Below are positions 22,838 through 33,557 of a stretch of DNA of 64,000 bases, one piece after another. How positions within the stretch are numbered: the first letter of the stretch is position 1; each line of letters opens with the position of its first letter. The stretch comes from Candidatus Nanopelagicales bacterium (GTDB lineage: Bacteria > Actinomycetota > Actinomycetes > S36-B12 > CAIYMF01): positions 1 through 64,000 of the forward strand of contig JAFIHG010000019.1 of assembly GCA_017848795.1 (NCBI GenBank). The letters run 5' to 3'. The notes under the pieces are model-generated. The model was not told the DNA's origin and searched no databases. It saw only the letters and a list, made by a program, of their open reading frames with translations. The translations under genes and the position numbers were made by a program.

Positions 22838-24285
22838 CCACCCGGACGCCCGCGGCCACTCCCGTTCGTCGACACCAGACGCTGTTCGACCGCGAGCACC
22901 GCGCGGTCACGGTCGGCATCGTGGCCGTGATGACGCTGTTCGCGTTCGAGGGCATCGGGGTGGCGACGGCGATGCCGGTGGTCGCGGCCGCGCTGGACGG
23001 GTTGGGCGCGTACGCCTGGGCGTTCAGCGGCTACGTCGTCGCGAGCCTGGTGGGCATGGTCATCGCGGGCGGCTGGAGCGACGAGCGCGGCCCGCGTGAC
23101 CCGTTGCTCGCCGGAGTCGTGCTCTTCGGGACCGGCGCGGCGATCTGCGCCTTCGCGTGGTCGATGCCGGTGCTGATCGCCGGCCGGCTCGTCGCGGGCC
23201 TCGGCGGTGGTCTGGGGATCGTGGCGATCTATGTCGTGCTCGGCCGGGCGTACGACGAGGCGCTGCGTCCGCGCGCGTTCGCGCTGCTGTCCAGCGCCTG
23301 GGTGCTGCCCAGCATCATCGGGCCGTTCCTCGCGGGCGCCCTCACCCAGCACCTGTCGTGGCGGGCGGTGTTCTGGCTTGTCGTACCGCTCGTCGCGCCT
23401 CCGATGGTGCTCCTCGCGCACCGGCTGCGCGGGCTCGGCGCCGCGCCCGCCGGCGGACCTGACGGCCCGGGACCGGACGGCGACGGTACGGGCGGGGCCG
23501 CTGCTCCCGACCGGCACCGCGCCTGGCAGCGGACCCGGCTGTCGGTCGTCGCCGCCGCCGGCCTCGGGTTGCTGCAGGAGGCGGGCACCCGCCTCGGGAT
23601 CGTCGGGCTGGTGCTCGCCGTCGCGGGCCTCGCGCTGCTAATGCCGGCGCTGCACCGGCTGCTGCCGGCGGGCTCGATCCGGATGGTCCGCGGCCTGCCG
23701 ACCGTCGTCGTGCTGCGAGGGATCATGGCCGGCGGGTTCTTCGCGGGCGAGGCGTACCTGCCGCTCGCGCTGCAGACCGAACGCGGTCTGGACCCCGCGC
23801 ACGCCGGTCTGATCCTGACGGCCGGCGCCCTCGGGTGGTCGGCCGGTGCGTGGATCCAGGGCCGGGTCTACCTGCGCCTGGGCCCGGTGCGGCTGATGCG
23901 CCTCGGGGCGATCTGCACCACGGTCGGGCTCGCGACCCTCCCGCTCTGCCTGCACCCCGCGCTGCCGCCGTACACCGCCGTCGCGTCCTGGGTGGTCGGC
24001 GCGTTCGGCATGGGGGTGGCGTACGCGACCCTCGGGAACCAGACGCTGTCGCTGTCCAGCCCGCAGGACCAGGGCGAGAACTCCGCCGCCCTGCAGATCT
24101 GCGACTCGGTCGGTTCGGTGCTGCTGATCGGCGTGGCCGCCGCGGTCTACGCAGCGGCGCTGAGCGCCGGCACCGTGACCCGCGGGACGTTCGACGTGAT
24201 CTGGCTCTCGATGGCAGTGATCGTGCTTGTCGCTGTCGCCACCGCCGGGCGCGTCGTGCCCGGCCGCCGCGCCGCCCTGTCGTAG
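22834..24285 (+). CDS. MFS transporter, drug/proton antiporter-like
   Basis: The 483-residue product starts at a TTG that overlaps the DUF3039 stop. It has about 12-14 hydrophobic helices. The first helix is VGIVAVMTLFAFEGIGVATA. The loop after helix 2 has the MFS motif-A-like GGWSDERGPRDPLL, and GGGLGIVAIYVVLGRAYDEALRPRAF marks the next. The order of motifs resembles EmrB/QacA-type exporters. The substrate cannot be deduced. It is translationally coupled to DUF3039, which is itself worth noting. Confidence 0.85.
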   Translation: MTTRTPAATPVRRHQTLFDREHRAVTVGIVAVMTLFAFEGIGVATAMPVVAAALDGLGAYAWAFSGYVVASLVGMVIAGGWSDERGPRDPLLAGVVLFGTGAAICAFAWSMPVLIAGRLVAGLGGGLGIVAIYVVLGRAYDEALRPRAFALLSSAWVLPSIIGPFLAGALTQHLSWRAVFWLVVPLVAPPMVLLAHRLRGLGAAPAGGPDGPGPDGDGTGGAAAPDRHRAWQRTRLSVVAAAGLGLLQEAGTRLGIVGLVLAVAGLALLMPALHRLLPAGSIRMVRGLPTVVVLRGIMAGGFFAGEAYLPLALQTERGLDPAHAGLILTAGALGWSAGAWIQGRVYLRLGPVRLMRLGAICTTVGLATLPLCLHPALPPYTAVASWVVGAFGMGVAYATLGNQTLSLSSPQDQGENSAALQICDSVGSVLLIGVAAAVYAAALSAGTVTRGTFDVIWLSMAVIVLVAVATAGRVVPGRRAALS

Positions 24286-24299
24286 GGTCGCGCACGCCC

Positions 24300-26039
24300 A
24301 TGACGACCTCCCCTGCCGCCGCCTCGCGCTCACCCGCCGGTCCGGCGGCGCCGCTGCGCGCCTGGCAGCAGGCCGCACTGGCCGAGTACCACCGGCGCGG
24401 CGCCCGCGACTTCCTCGCCGTCGCGACGCCGGGCGCCGGGAAGACGACGTACGCCCTGCGCATCGCGACCGACCTGCTCTCGCGGGGCGTGGTGCAGCGC
24501 GTCACGGTCGTCACACCCACCGACCACCTGACGACCCAGTGGGCGGCCGCCGCAGCTGCGGTCGGCCTGGCGCTGGACAGCGGCTTCAGCGGCTCGCGCG
24601 GGGCCACCAGCAGCGACTACGACGGGGTGGTCGTCACGTACGCCGGGGTCGCGGCCGCGACGCTGCGGTTCCGCCGGCGCACCGAGGAACGCCGCACGCT
24701 GGTGATCCTTGACGAGGTGCACCACGCCGGTGACTCGCTCGCCTGGGGCGAGTCGATCCGCGAGGCGTTCGAGCCGGCCACCCGCCGGCTCTCGCTGACC
24801 GGCACGCCGTTTCGCACCGACGTCAACCCGATCCCCTTCGTGTCGTACGCCCCCGGCGCCGACGGCATCCCGCGCAGCGCGGCCGACTACTCCTACGGGT
24901 ACGGCGACGCGCTCACCGACGGCGTCGTCCGCCCGGTGCTGTTCCTGGCCTACTCCGGGCGGATGCGCTGGCGCACCCGGGCCGGCGACGAGGTCAGCGC
25001 GACGCTCGGAGCCGACCAGGCCAAGGACGTCACCGCCCAGGCCTGGCGCACGGCTCTCGACCCGGCCGGCGAGTGGGTCCCGCAGGTGCTGCGCGCCGCC
25101 GACCGCCGCCTGACCGAGGTGCGCCGGCACGTGCCCGACGCCGGCGGGCTGGTCATCGCCACCGACAAGACCAAGGCCCGCGCCTACGCGCGGCTGCTCG
25201 CCACGATCTGCGGGGAGCGGCCCGCGGTGGTGCTCTCCGACGACCCGGGTGCCGGTGCGCGGATCAGCCGGTTCGCGGCGGGCAGCGAGCGGTGGCTGGT
25301 CGCGGTGCGGATGGTCAGTGAGGGCGTGGACGTGCCGCGCCTGATGGTCGGGGTGTACGCGACCTCCGCCGCGACGCCGCTGTTCTTCGCCCAGGCGGTG
25401 GGGCGCCTGGTACGGGCCCGGCGCCGCGGGGAGACGGCCAGCGTGTTCCTGCCGACCGTGCCGGTGCTGCTGCGCCACGCCGCCGAGCTGGAGCAGGAGC
25501 GCGACCACGTCCTCGGCCGCCCGCGCAGCGGGAACGACGTCTGGGCCGAGGAGGAGGCGCTGCTCGCCGAGGCGGGCCGCGCCCGTACCGGCTCCGACCT
25601 GCTGGAGGACCAGCTCGCCTTCGAGGCGCTGGAGAGCGAGGCGACCTTCGACCGTGTGCTCTTCGACGGCGGCGAGTTCGGCACCGGGCACGCCCCGGGA
25701 AGCGCGGAGGAGGAGGACTTCCTCGGCATCCCGGGACTGCTGGACCCGGGGCAGGTCACCGACCTGCTGCGCTCGCGGCGGGCCCGCGAGAGCGCGCGCC
25801 GCCCGGCCCGCCCGGAGCCCGCGCCCGCCGCGCAGCACGACCTGCCGGCGCTGCGCCGGGAGTTGGCGTCCTGCGTGAGCGCGTACGCCCGCGCGAGCGG
25901 GGCCAGCCAGGCGTCGGTCCACGCGCAGCTGCGCCAGGCGTGCGGCGGGCCGGAGACCGCCCGGGCCTCGGCGGCCGAGCTCGGCGCGCGGCTGGAGCTG
26001 GTACGGCGGTGGGCGACCACCCCGTCCCGGCGTCGCTGA
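24300..26039 (+). CDS. SF2 DEAD/DEAH-box helicase
   Basis: The 579-residue product starts at an ATG at 24300. Helicase motifs in order: Q-like WQQAALAEYH, Walker A ATPGAGKTT, motif Ia TPTDHLTTQW, DEVH (VILDEVHHAG), motif III LTGTPFR, and motifs V-VI AVRMVSEGVDVPRLMVGVYA then QAVGRLVRAR. The arrangement resembles UvrB/restriction-type SF2 helicases (ResIII/helicase-C). The C-terminal 150 residues are a helical extension without a known domain. The same DUF3039-MFS-helicase neighbourhood suggests one transcription unit. Substrate (DNA or RNA) is uncertain. Confidence 0.9.
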   Translation: MTTSPAAASRSPAGPAAPLRAWQQAALAEYHRRGARDFLAVATPGAGKTTYALRIATDLLSRGVVQRVTVVTPTDHLTTQWAAAAAAVGLALDSGFSGSRGATSSDYDGVVVTYAGVAAATLRFRRRTEERRTLVILDEVHHAGDSLAWGESIREAFEPATRRLSLTGTPFRTDVNPIPFVSYAPGADGIPRSAADYSYGYGDALTDGVVRPVLFLAYSGRMRWRTRAGDEVSATLGADQAKDVTAQAWRTALDPAGEWVPQVLRAADRRLTEVRRHVPDAGGLVIATDKTKARAYARLLATICGERPAVVLSDDPGAGARISRFAAGSERWLVAVRMVSEGVDVPRLMVGVYATSAATPLFFAQAVGRLVRARRRGETASVFLPTVPVLLRHAAELEQERDHVLGRPRSGNDVWAEEEALLAEAGRARTGSDLLEDQLAFEALESEATFDRVLFDGGEFGTGHAPGSAEEEDFLGIPGLLDPGQVTDLLRSRRARESARRPARPEPAPAAQHDLPALRRELASCVSAYARASGASQASVHAQLRQACGGPETARASAAELGARLELVRRWATTPSRRR

Positions 26040-26087
26040 CCCGTGGGAGCATGAACCCCGCTCCGTCCCCCCGACCCGGAGGTCCCC

Positions 26088-26999
26088 GTGCCCCGTACCC
26101 TGCTGCGCCCGCTGCTGCTCGCGTCGTGCGCGGGGTTGCTGCTCGCCGCGTGTGCCGCCCCCGCCTCCACGCCGAACACCCCCGCCGACTCCGCGCAGCC
26201 GGGCGGGTCGGCGACGCCGACGGCCACGAGCAGCGCGCTGGACTGCACCCCCGCCAACCTGCCGCTGATCACGCCCGGGACGCTGACGGTGAGCACCTCC
26301 AAGCCCGCCTACCCGCCCTACGTCATCGACGACGACCCCAGCAACGGCAAGGGATTCGAGTCGGCCGTGGCGTACGCGGTCGCGGACAAGCTGGGATTCA
26401 GCGCGGACCAGGTCGACTGGACGTTCGTGACCTTCGAGCAGACGTACGCCCCGGGTGCCAAGACCTACGTCTTCGGCCTGCAGCAGGTGTCGATCACGGC
26501 GAAGCGCGCGCGGGCGATCAGCTTCTCCGACCCGTACTACTCGGCCAACCAGGCGGTCGTGGCGCTGAAGAAGAACACCGCTGCCACCTCCGCGACCTCG
26601 GTGGCCGACCTGGCCGCCCTCAAGCTCGGGGTGCAGGTCGGCACGACGAGCCTCGACTACGTCACCGACGTCATCAAGGCCGAGCAGCAGCCGGCGGTGT
26701 TCAACGACACCGAGGGCGCCAAGCAGGCCCTGAAGAACGGCACCATCGACGCGCTCGTCGTGGACCTGCCCACAGCGTTCTACATCACGGCCGCCGAGAT
26801 CCCGGGCTCGACGGTCGTCGGGCAGTTCCACGACGTGGCCGCCGACGGCGACCAGTGGGGACTAGTGCTCAAGAAGGACAGCCCGCTGCTGCCCTGCGTC
26901 AACCAGGCGCTGGGCGAGCTGAAGTCCTCCGGCGAGCTGGCGCAGATCCAGGACAAGTGGCTGTCGTCGACCGTCAAGGTCCCGTACTTCACCTCCTAG
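26088..26999 (+). CDS. Amino-acid ABC transporter substrate-binding lipoprotein
   Basis: The 303-residue product starts at a GTG at 26088. A lipobox (LLLAAC) at about residue 22 predicts lipid anchoring. The mature domain is a family 3 binding protein: TPGTLTVSTSKPAYPPYVID, DLAALKLGVQVGTTS, a hinge region and ELAQIQDKW near the end. Family 3 members bind polar amino acids or related small solutes. It is first in a three-gene importer operon with the permease and ATPase that follow. Confidence 0.92.
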   Translation: MPRTLLRPLLLASCAGLLLAACAAPASTPNTPADSAQPGGSATPTATSSALDCTPANLPLITPGTLTVSTSKPAYPPYVIDDDPSNGKGFESAVAYAVADKLGFSADQVDWTFVTFEQTYAPGAKTYVFGLQQVSITAKRARAISFSDPYYSANQAVVALKKNTAATSATSVADLAALKLGVQVGTTSLDYVTDVIKAEQQPAVFNDTEGAKQALKNGTIDALVVDLPTAFYITAAEIPGSTVVGQFHDVAADGDQWGLVLKKDSPLLPCVNQALGELKSSGELAQIQDKWLSSTVKVPYFTS

Positions 27000-27029
27000 C
27001 CCGGCGCGCCAGCACGAGCCGGTGAGGCC

Positions 27030-27908
27030 ATGAGCGTCCCGCAGGGAGGTACGACCGCCGTCGCGGCACCGCTGCCGTACGTCGACCCGGTCCGCCGTGC
27101 CGCGGCCCGGCGGCGCACGGTGCGCGACGCGCTCATCGCCACCGCCAGCCTGGCGGTGTTCGTGGGCGCCGTCGCGCTGTGGGCGTCCCGGCTGCCCGGA
27201 TGGCCGGCGGTGCAGGCGTCGTTCTTCGACGGCGAGATCCTGCGCTCCTCGTTCCTGCCGACGCTGCAGGCGCTCGTGCTGAACATCAAGATGTTCCTCG
27301 TCGCCGAGCTGCTGATCCTCCCGCTCGGCCTGGTCGTGGCGCTGTGCCGCCGCTCCCGTGCGCCGGTGCTGTTCCCGCTGCGCGCCGTCGCCACCGTCTA
27401 CACCGACGTGTTCCGCGGCACCCCGACCCTGCTCGTGGTGTTCCTGCTCGGCTTCGGGGTGCCCGCGCTCGACATCCCGGGGCTGACCCCGGAGCCGGTC
27501 GTCTGGGGCACCGTCGCGCTGGTGCTCTCGTACGGCGCGTACGTGGGCGAGGTGTTCCGCGCCGGGATCGCCTCGGTGCACCCGAGCCAGGGCATGGCGG
27601 CGCGCTCGCTCGGGCTCTCGCAGTGGCAGACCAGCAGGTTCGTCGTGCTGCCGCAGGCGGTGCGCCGGGTCGTGCCGCCGTTGCTCAACGACTTCGTGTC
27701 GTTGCAGAAGGACACCGCGCTCGTCGGTGTGCTCGGTCCGATCGAGGCGCTGCGCCAGGCGCAGATCATCAGCTACGACGAGGCGAACTTCACGCCGTAC
27801 GTCGCGGCCGCGGTGCTGTTCATCGCGCTCACGATCCCGCTCGCGCGCTTCACCGACTGGCTGCAGGCGCGCCAGGAGCGCCGTACCTCGATCGCCGGTG
27901 CCCGATGA
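27030..27908 (+). CDS. Amino-acid ABC transporter permease
   Basis: The 292-residue HisM/GlnP-type permease starts at an ATG at 27030. The core shows TLQALVLNIKMFLVAELLIL, VYTDVFRGTPTLLVVFLLGF, the EAA-like loop GMAARSLGLSQWQTSRFVVL and PPLLNDFVSLQKDTALVGVL, all typical of polar amino-acid uptake permeases. A single such gene would form a homodimer. Its stop overlaps the ATPase start (ATGA). Confidence 0.92.
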   Translation: MSVPQGGTTAVAAPLPYVDPVRRAAARRRTVRDALIATASLAVFVGAVALWASRLPGWPAVQASFFDGEILRSSFLPTLQALVLNIKMFLVAELLILPLGLVVALCRRSRAPVLFPLRAVATVYTDVFRGTPTLLVVFLLGFGVPALDIPGLTPEPVVWGTVALVLSYGAYVGEVFRAGIASVHPSQGMAARSLGLSQWQTSRFVVLPQAVRRVVPPLLNDFVSLQKDTALVGVLGPIEALRQAQIISYDEANFTPYVAAAVLFIALTIPLARFTDWLQARQERRTSIAGAR

Positions 27909-28684
27909 CCGGGCCGCTGCTGGAGATGACCGGCGTCCACAAGGCGTTCGGTCCCAACGCGGTGCTGCGCGGCATCGACCTGCAGGTCGCCGAGCACGAG
28001 GTCGTCGTGCTCATCGGCGCCTCGGGCTCGGGCAAGTCGACGCTGCTGCGCTGCGTGAACGGGCTCGAGGCGGTCGACGCCGGGGAGGTTGTGCTGCGCA
28101 CGCCGGGCAGCACGCTCACCGTCTCGGACGCGCGGGTGGACCTCGATGCCGTACGCCGGCGGGTGGGCATCGTGTTCCAGCAGTACAACCTCTTCCCGCA
28201 CCTGTCGGCCGTGCAGAACGTCGCGCTCGCCCCCCGCCGCGTGCTGCGCCGGTCGCGGGGGCAGGCGGAGCGGGCGGCCCGCGAGCTGCTCGCGCGCTTC
28301 GGCCTGGCCGACCGCGCCGACGCCTACCCCGACCAGCTCTCCGGCGGGCAGCAGCAGCGGGTGGCGATCGTACGGGCGCTCGCCATGGACCCCGAGATCG
28401 TGCTCTTCGACGAGATCACCTCGGCGCTCGACCCGCAGCTGGTCGGCGAGGTGCTCGACGTCGTACGCGAGCTCACCACCGCCGGCATGACCATCGTGAT
28501 GGCGACGCACGAGATGGGCTTCGCGCGCGACGTCGCGCACCGGGTGCTGTTCCTCGACGCCGGTACCGTCGTGGAGGAGGGCACGCCCGCACAGATCTTC
28601 GGCGCGCCGACCCACCCGCGCACCCGGCAGTTCCTGGCGCGGGTGAGCACCGGCACGGCGACGCGCGGCGGTATCGACGCCTGA
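27905..28684 (+). CDS. Amino-acid ABC transporter ATP-binding protein
   Basis: The 259-residue GlnQ-type ATPase has Walker A (GASGSGKST), Q-loop (VFQQYNLFPHL), signature (LSGGQQQR), Walker B (IVLFDEITSALDP), and H-loop (VMATHEMGFARDV). The residue after the Walker B Glu is Ile where Pro is usual (DEITSALDP); this variant exists in related transporters and should not abolish activity. It completes the importer operon. Confidence 0.93.
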   Translation: MTGPLLEMTGVHKAFGPNAVLRGIDLQVAEHEVVVLIGASGSGKSTLLRCVNGLEAVDAGEVVLRTPGSTLTVSDARVDLDAVRRRVGIVFQQYNLFPHLSAVQNVALAPRRVLRRSRGQAERAARELLARFGLADRADAYPDQLSGGQQQRVAIVRALAMDPEIVLFDEITSALDPQLVGEVLDVVRELTTAGMTIVMATHEMGFARDVAHRVLFLDAGTVVEEGTPAQIFGAPTHPRTRQFLARVSTGTATRGGIDA

Positions 28685-28751
28685 TCCGCCCGGCTCGCAC
28701 TACGATCTTGGCGGCCGGTCCAGCGGGACCACCGGAGGTACGGGAGGCATC

Positions 28752-29348
28752 GTGTCCACTGCATCCATCCACGACGGAGATCCGGACACCGCGCTCGGTG
28801 CGGCGCTCGCCTCGGCGGGGCGGCACTGGGGGCTGCTGCTGCTGTTCGGGCTGGTCTCGGTGGTCGTCGGCATCATCATGCTGGTCTGGCCGGGCAAGAC
28901 GCTCGTCGTGTTCGCGGTGTTCTTCGGCGCCTGGCTGCTGGTCTCCGGGATCTTCCAGGTGATCGAGGCGTTCGCGCACGGCCTGGACGGGGGGTCGCGG
29001 GCGATGCTGGCGATCTCCGGGGTCTGCGGGATCATCCTGGGGCTGATGTGCTTCCGCGGGGTGCTGCAGAGCCTCGAGATCCTCGCGCTGCTGCTGGGCC
29101 TGGCCTGGATCATCCGCGGCGTGCTCACGTTCGTCACCGGCCTGAGCGCCAAGGGCGCACAGGGCCGCGGGTGGGTGATCTTCGGCGGCGTGGTGCTCTT
29201 CCTCGGCGGGGTGGTGATCCTCGTCTGGCCGGGCATCTCGCTGCTGACGCTCACGATCGTCGCGGGCGCCTGGGTCCTGGTCTTCGGGCTGGTCGAGGTC
29301 TTCGCCGCCTTCCAGGTCCGCAAGCTGGGCCGCGCAGCGACCGGCTGA
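28752..29348 (+). CDS. HdeD family membrane protein (DUF308)
   Basis: The 198-residue product starts at a GTG at 28752 with GGAGG in its leader. It has six predicted membrane helices in three repeats of the DUF308 type (GLLLLFGLVSVVVGIIMLVW, LAISGVCGIILGLMCFRGVL, GVVLFLGGVVILVWPG). HdeD of enteric bacteria is linked to acid resistance; in actinobacteria the role is unknown. It is monocistronic as far as spacing shows. Confidence 0.85.
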   Translation: MSTASIHDGDPDTALGAALASAGRHWGLLLLFGLVSVVVGIIMLVWPGKTLVVFAVFFGAWLLVSGIFQVIEAFAHGLDGGSRAMLAISGVCGIILGLMCFRGVLQSLEILALLLGLAWIIRGVLTFVTGLSAKGAQGRGWVIFGGVVLFLGGVVILVWPGISLLTLTIVAGAWVLVFGLVEVFAAFQVRKLGRAATG

Positions 29349-29431
29349 GATCGCGCAGGGCGGCCGCCCGCCGCCTGCAAAGAGAGGGTCAAGAAGCCGC
29401 ACCCGCGCAGTGACGCGCCTATCGTCGAGGC

Positions 29432-30079
29432 ATGGCGGCGGAGACCTCACAGACGCTCGACCGGGGACTGCGGGTGCTGGAGCTGCTCGCGGACGCCCCC
29501 GAGGGCCTGACCGTCACCGAGATCGCCGCCAAGCTCGCCATCGCGCGCACCGTCGTCTACCGGCTGGTCGTCACCCTCGAGCAGCACGCGATGCTGCGCC
29601 GCGGCAGCGACGGGCGCTGCCGGCTGGGGATGGCGATCCTCTCGCTGGGACGGCAGGTGCAGCCGGTGCTGCGCGACGCCGCCGTGCCCGCGCTGCGCCG
29701 GCTAGCCGACACCGTCGGTGCGACCGCGTACCTGTCGGTGGCCGACGGCAACGACGCGGTGAGCGTCGCGGTCGTCGAGCCGAACCGGCCCGAGCCCACC
29801 GTCCCGTACCGGGTCGGCGTACGGGCCCCGCTCGACCGGGGCGCTGCCGGTCGCTCGCTGCTCGCCGCCCGCGCCTCGGGCGGTCAGCCGTTCGAGCCGG
29901 GCTGGATCATCGCACCGTCCGACGCCGCACCCGGCGCGTACGGCATCGCCGCGCCACTGCTCGGCGTACCGGGCATCGAGGCGGCGCTCGGGGTGATCAC
30001 CGCGTCCGAGGTCGCCGCCGACGAGGTGGGCCAGCGGGTGCTGCGGACGGCGGGCGAGGTGTCCCGCGCGCTGCGCTGA
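29432..30079 (+). CDS. IclR-family transcriptional regulator
   Basis: The 215-residue product has an N-terminal winged helix (SQTLDRGLRVLELLADAPEG, LTVTEIAAKLAIARTVVYRL) and a ligand-binding IclR domain that looks shorter than usual (AYLSVADGNDAVSVAVVEPN, VGVRAPLDRGAAGRSLLAA). A typical IclR protein has about 250 residues. The target genes are not evident: the neighbours are a HdeD-like gene on the same strand and dacB on the other, ending four bases from its stop. Confidence 0.88.
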   Translation: MAAETSQTLDRGLRVLELLADAPEGLTVTEIAAKLAIARTVVYRLVVTLEQHAMLRRGSDGRCRLGMAILSLGRQVQPVLRDAAVPALRRLADTVGATAYLSVADGNDAVSVAVVEPNRPEPTVPYRVGVRAPLDRGAAGRSLLAARASGGQPFEPGWIIAPSDAAPGAYGIAAPLLGVPGIEAALGVITASEVAADEVGQRVLRTAGEVSRALR

Positions 30080-30082
30080 GCG

Positions 30083-31534
30083 CTAGGCGCAGCCGGTGAC
30101 CGTCGCCGCGATCGTGTCGACGGCGCGCCGCGTGGCCAGCGGGGTGTAGGCGCGCTCGGGCCGGTTGTTCACCAGCACCGAGAAGATCTTGTCCCGGCCG
30201 TCCGCGCCGACCGTGTAGCCGGAGAGCGCGACGGTGTCGTGCAGGGTGCCGGTCTTGGCGAAGATCTTCCCGCGCGCGCAGCTGCTCGGCGGTGTCGTGT
30301 AGCGGCCGTTGGACGCCTTCAGCGTTCCGGAGACCCCGCTGACCGGCAGCATCGAGCGCAGCGCGTTGAGCTGCGGGTTGCGGGGCGCCGCCGCGCGCCG
30401 CAGCAGCTGGATCAACGACGCGGACGTGAGGCGGTCGGCGCGCGACACGCCACTGCCGTCGGCGAGCACCAGCCCCTTGGTCTTCACCCCGAGGCGCGTC
30501 AGGACGTCCTTGGCGGCCTGCGCCCCGCCGGCCCAGCTGCCCGGCCGGCCGGCGGCGACGGCGACGTTGCGGTACAGCATCTCGGCGATGTCGTTGTCGC
30601 TCACCAGCAGCATCCAGGAGACCGCGGCGCGCAGGCTGTTGCCCTTGAAGCTCGCCAGCGGGCTGGCGCTCGGTGCCACGGTGGTCCGCCCGCGGAACTT
30701 GACGGTGACCGCGAGGTCGGACCGCGTGGTGAGGTGCTTGGCGAGCTTCGCGCGTACCTGGTCGGCGAAGTAGCGCCCGGCGTCGGTGCTGGTGTCCCAC
30801 AGGTCCCGGCCGTCGCGCACGAACGCGCGCACCGGGCGCACCACGTACGGCTGGTACGACGCGGGCCAGCCCGGCGCCAGCGTCGGGGCCGCGAAGCGGG
30901 AGTCGTCGAAGAACACCTTGAACTTGACCTGCTTGACCTTCTTGACCGCCTTGGCCGCCTTCGCGGTCTTGGTGGCCTGCGCCGCGTCCGGCGCCGCCGG
31001 CGGGTCGGCGGGCGGCTCGACCGGCGTCGGGTCGGCCGAGGGGAGCGCTGCGAGCGCGCCCTTGGCCGTGCGGTTCGCCAGCTTGCCGAGCTGGGTGCTG
31101 GTCAGCACCGGGTCGCCGCCGGCCACCACGACGAGCTTGCGCTTGGCGGCGCCCTGGGCGACCACCTCCGTCGGGAAGCGGTGGTCGAGCCCGAACTGGT
31201 CCATCGCCGTCACGGCGGTGACGAGCTTCATGTTCGAGGCCGGCAGCCGTGGTTTGGCCGCGCGCTTGGAGAAGATCTGCCGGCCTCCCGAGAGGTCCGC
31301 GACCCGCACCGAGACCTGCTTGCCGAGCGGCTTGGCCGTGAGCCGGGTCGGGATCATCCGGGCGATGCGGGCGTTCGCGGCGGCGGTGGTGACGGGCAGC
31401 GCGGCGGCGGCCGTTCGCCCCGGCGTCCGGGGCTCGGCCCCGGCCGGGCCGGCGAGGGCGGGGACCAGCGCGACGACCATGAGCGCCGCGCCGGTTCCGG
31501 CGACAGCGCGCGTGCGTACGGGGACGTGGTGCAT
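30083..31534 (-). CDS. dacB: D-alanyl-D-alanine carboxypeptidase/endopeptidase (PBP4 family, S13)
   Basis: The 483-residue product has a signal peptide (residues 1 to about 33), the SxxK active site S100-N-M-K103 (LPASNMKLVTA), the SxN motif SDND (LLVSDNDIAEMLYRN) and the KTG box (IFAKTGTLHDTVALSGY). These define class C low-molecular-weight penicillin-binding proteins that trim or open peptidoglycan peptides outside the membrane. Between SxxK and SxN lie the usual inserted domains; a Lys/Ala-rich run around 190-200 (TKTAKAAKAVKKVKQVKFKV) is a species-specific feature. It is convergent with the IclR gene and follows lrp on the same strand at 115 bp. Confidence 0.93.
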   Translation of the reverse strand: MHHVPVRTRAVAGTGAALMVVALVPALAGPAGAEPRTPGRTAAAALPVTTAAANARIARMIPTRLTAKPLGKQVSVRVADLSGGRQIFSKRAAKPRLPASNMKLVTAVTAMDQFGLDHRFPTEVVAQGAAKRKLVVVAGGDPVLTSTQLGKLANRTAKGALAALPSADPTPVEPPADPPAAPDAAQATKTAKAAKAVKKVKQVKFKVFFDDSRFAAPTLAPGWPASYQPYVVRPVRAFVRDGRDLWDTSTDAGRYFADQVRAKLAKHLTTRSDLAVTVKFRGRTTVAPSASPLASFKGNSLRAAVSWMLLVSDNDIAEMLYRNVAVAAGRPGSWAGGAQAAKDVLTRLGVKTKGLVLADGSGVSRADRLTSASLIQLLRRAAAPRNPQLNALRSMLPVSGVSGTLKASNGRYTTPPSSCARGKIFAKTGTLHDTVALSGYTVGADGRDKIFSVLVNNRPERAYTPLATRRAVDTIAATVTGCA

Positions 31535-31607
31535 GCCGTGACCTCCGCGGGCCGGTCGAGTGCTCCTGGCCCCCCGGGACGGTGACCCTAGCGGATCGTG
31601 CGCGGCA

Positions 31608-31649
31608 TGACGGCGGCAGAAGTCCCTTCGGCGCGAACTTCTTCCGCCG

Positions 31650-31652
<3 letters not shown>
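31608..31652 (-). terminator. Hairpin at the 3' end of the Lrp-like gene
   Basis: Arms 31608-31623 and 31637-31652 are 16 bp with one mismatch, enclosing a 13-nt loop. The right arm includes the stop codon of the Lrp-like gene. There is no T-tract, as is usual for GC-rich actinobacterial terminators. It separates that gene from dacB. Confidence 0.55.
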
Positions 31653-33448
<1,796 letters not shown>

Positions 33449-33461
33449 CCCACCCTCTTCT

Positions 33462-33526
33462 CCCGCGTCCCTGCTCGAAACGTCGTCAACTCCCGAAGTT
33501 GACGACGTTTCGAGCAGGGACGCGGG
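33462..33526. terminator. Perfect 30-bp palindromic hairpin downstream of hpd
   Basis: Arms 33462-33491 and 33497-33526 are exact reverse complements with a 5-nt loop (CCCGA). It begins 13 bp after the hpd stop. It can end transcription from either side, but it has no T-tract, and its length and perfection are beyond what a terminator needs. Confidence 0.65.
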
Positions 33527-33557
33527 TCAGGTGGGGGCACCTGACAGACTCGGCGCC

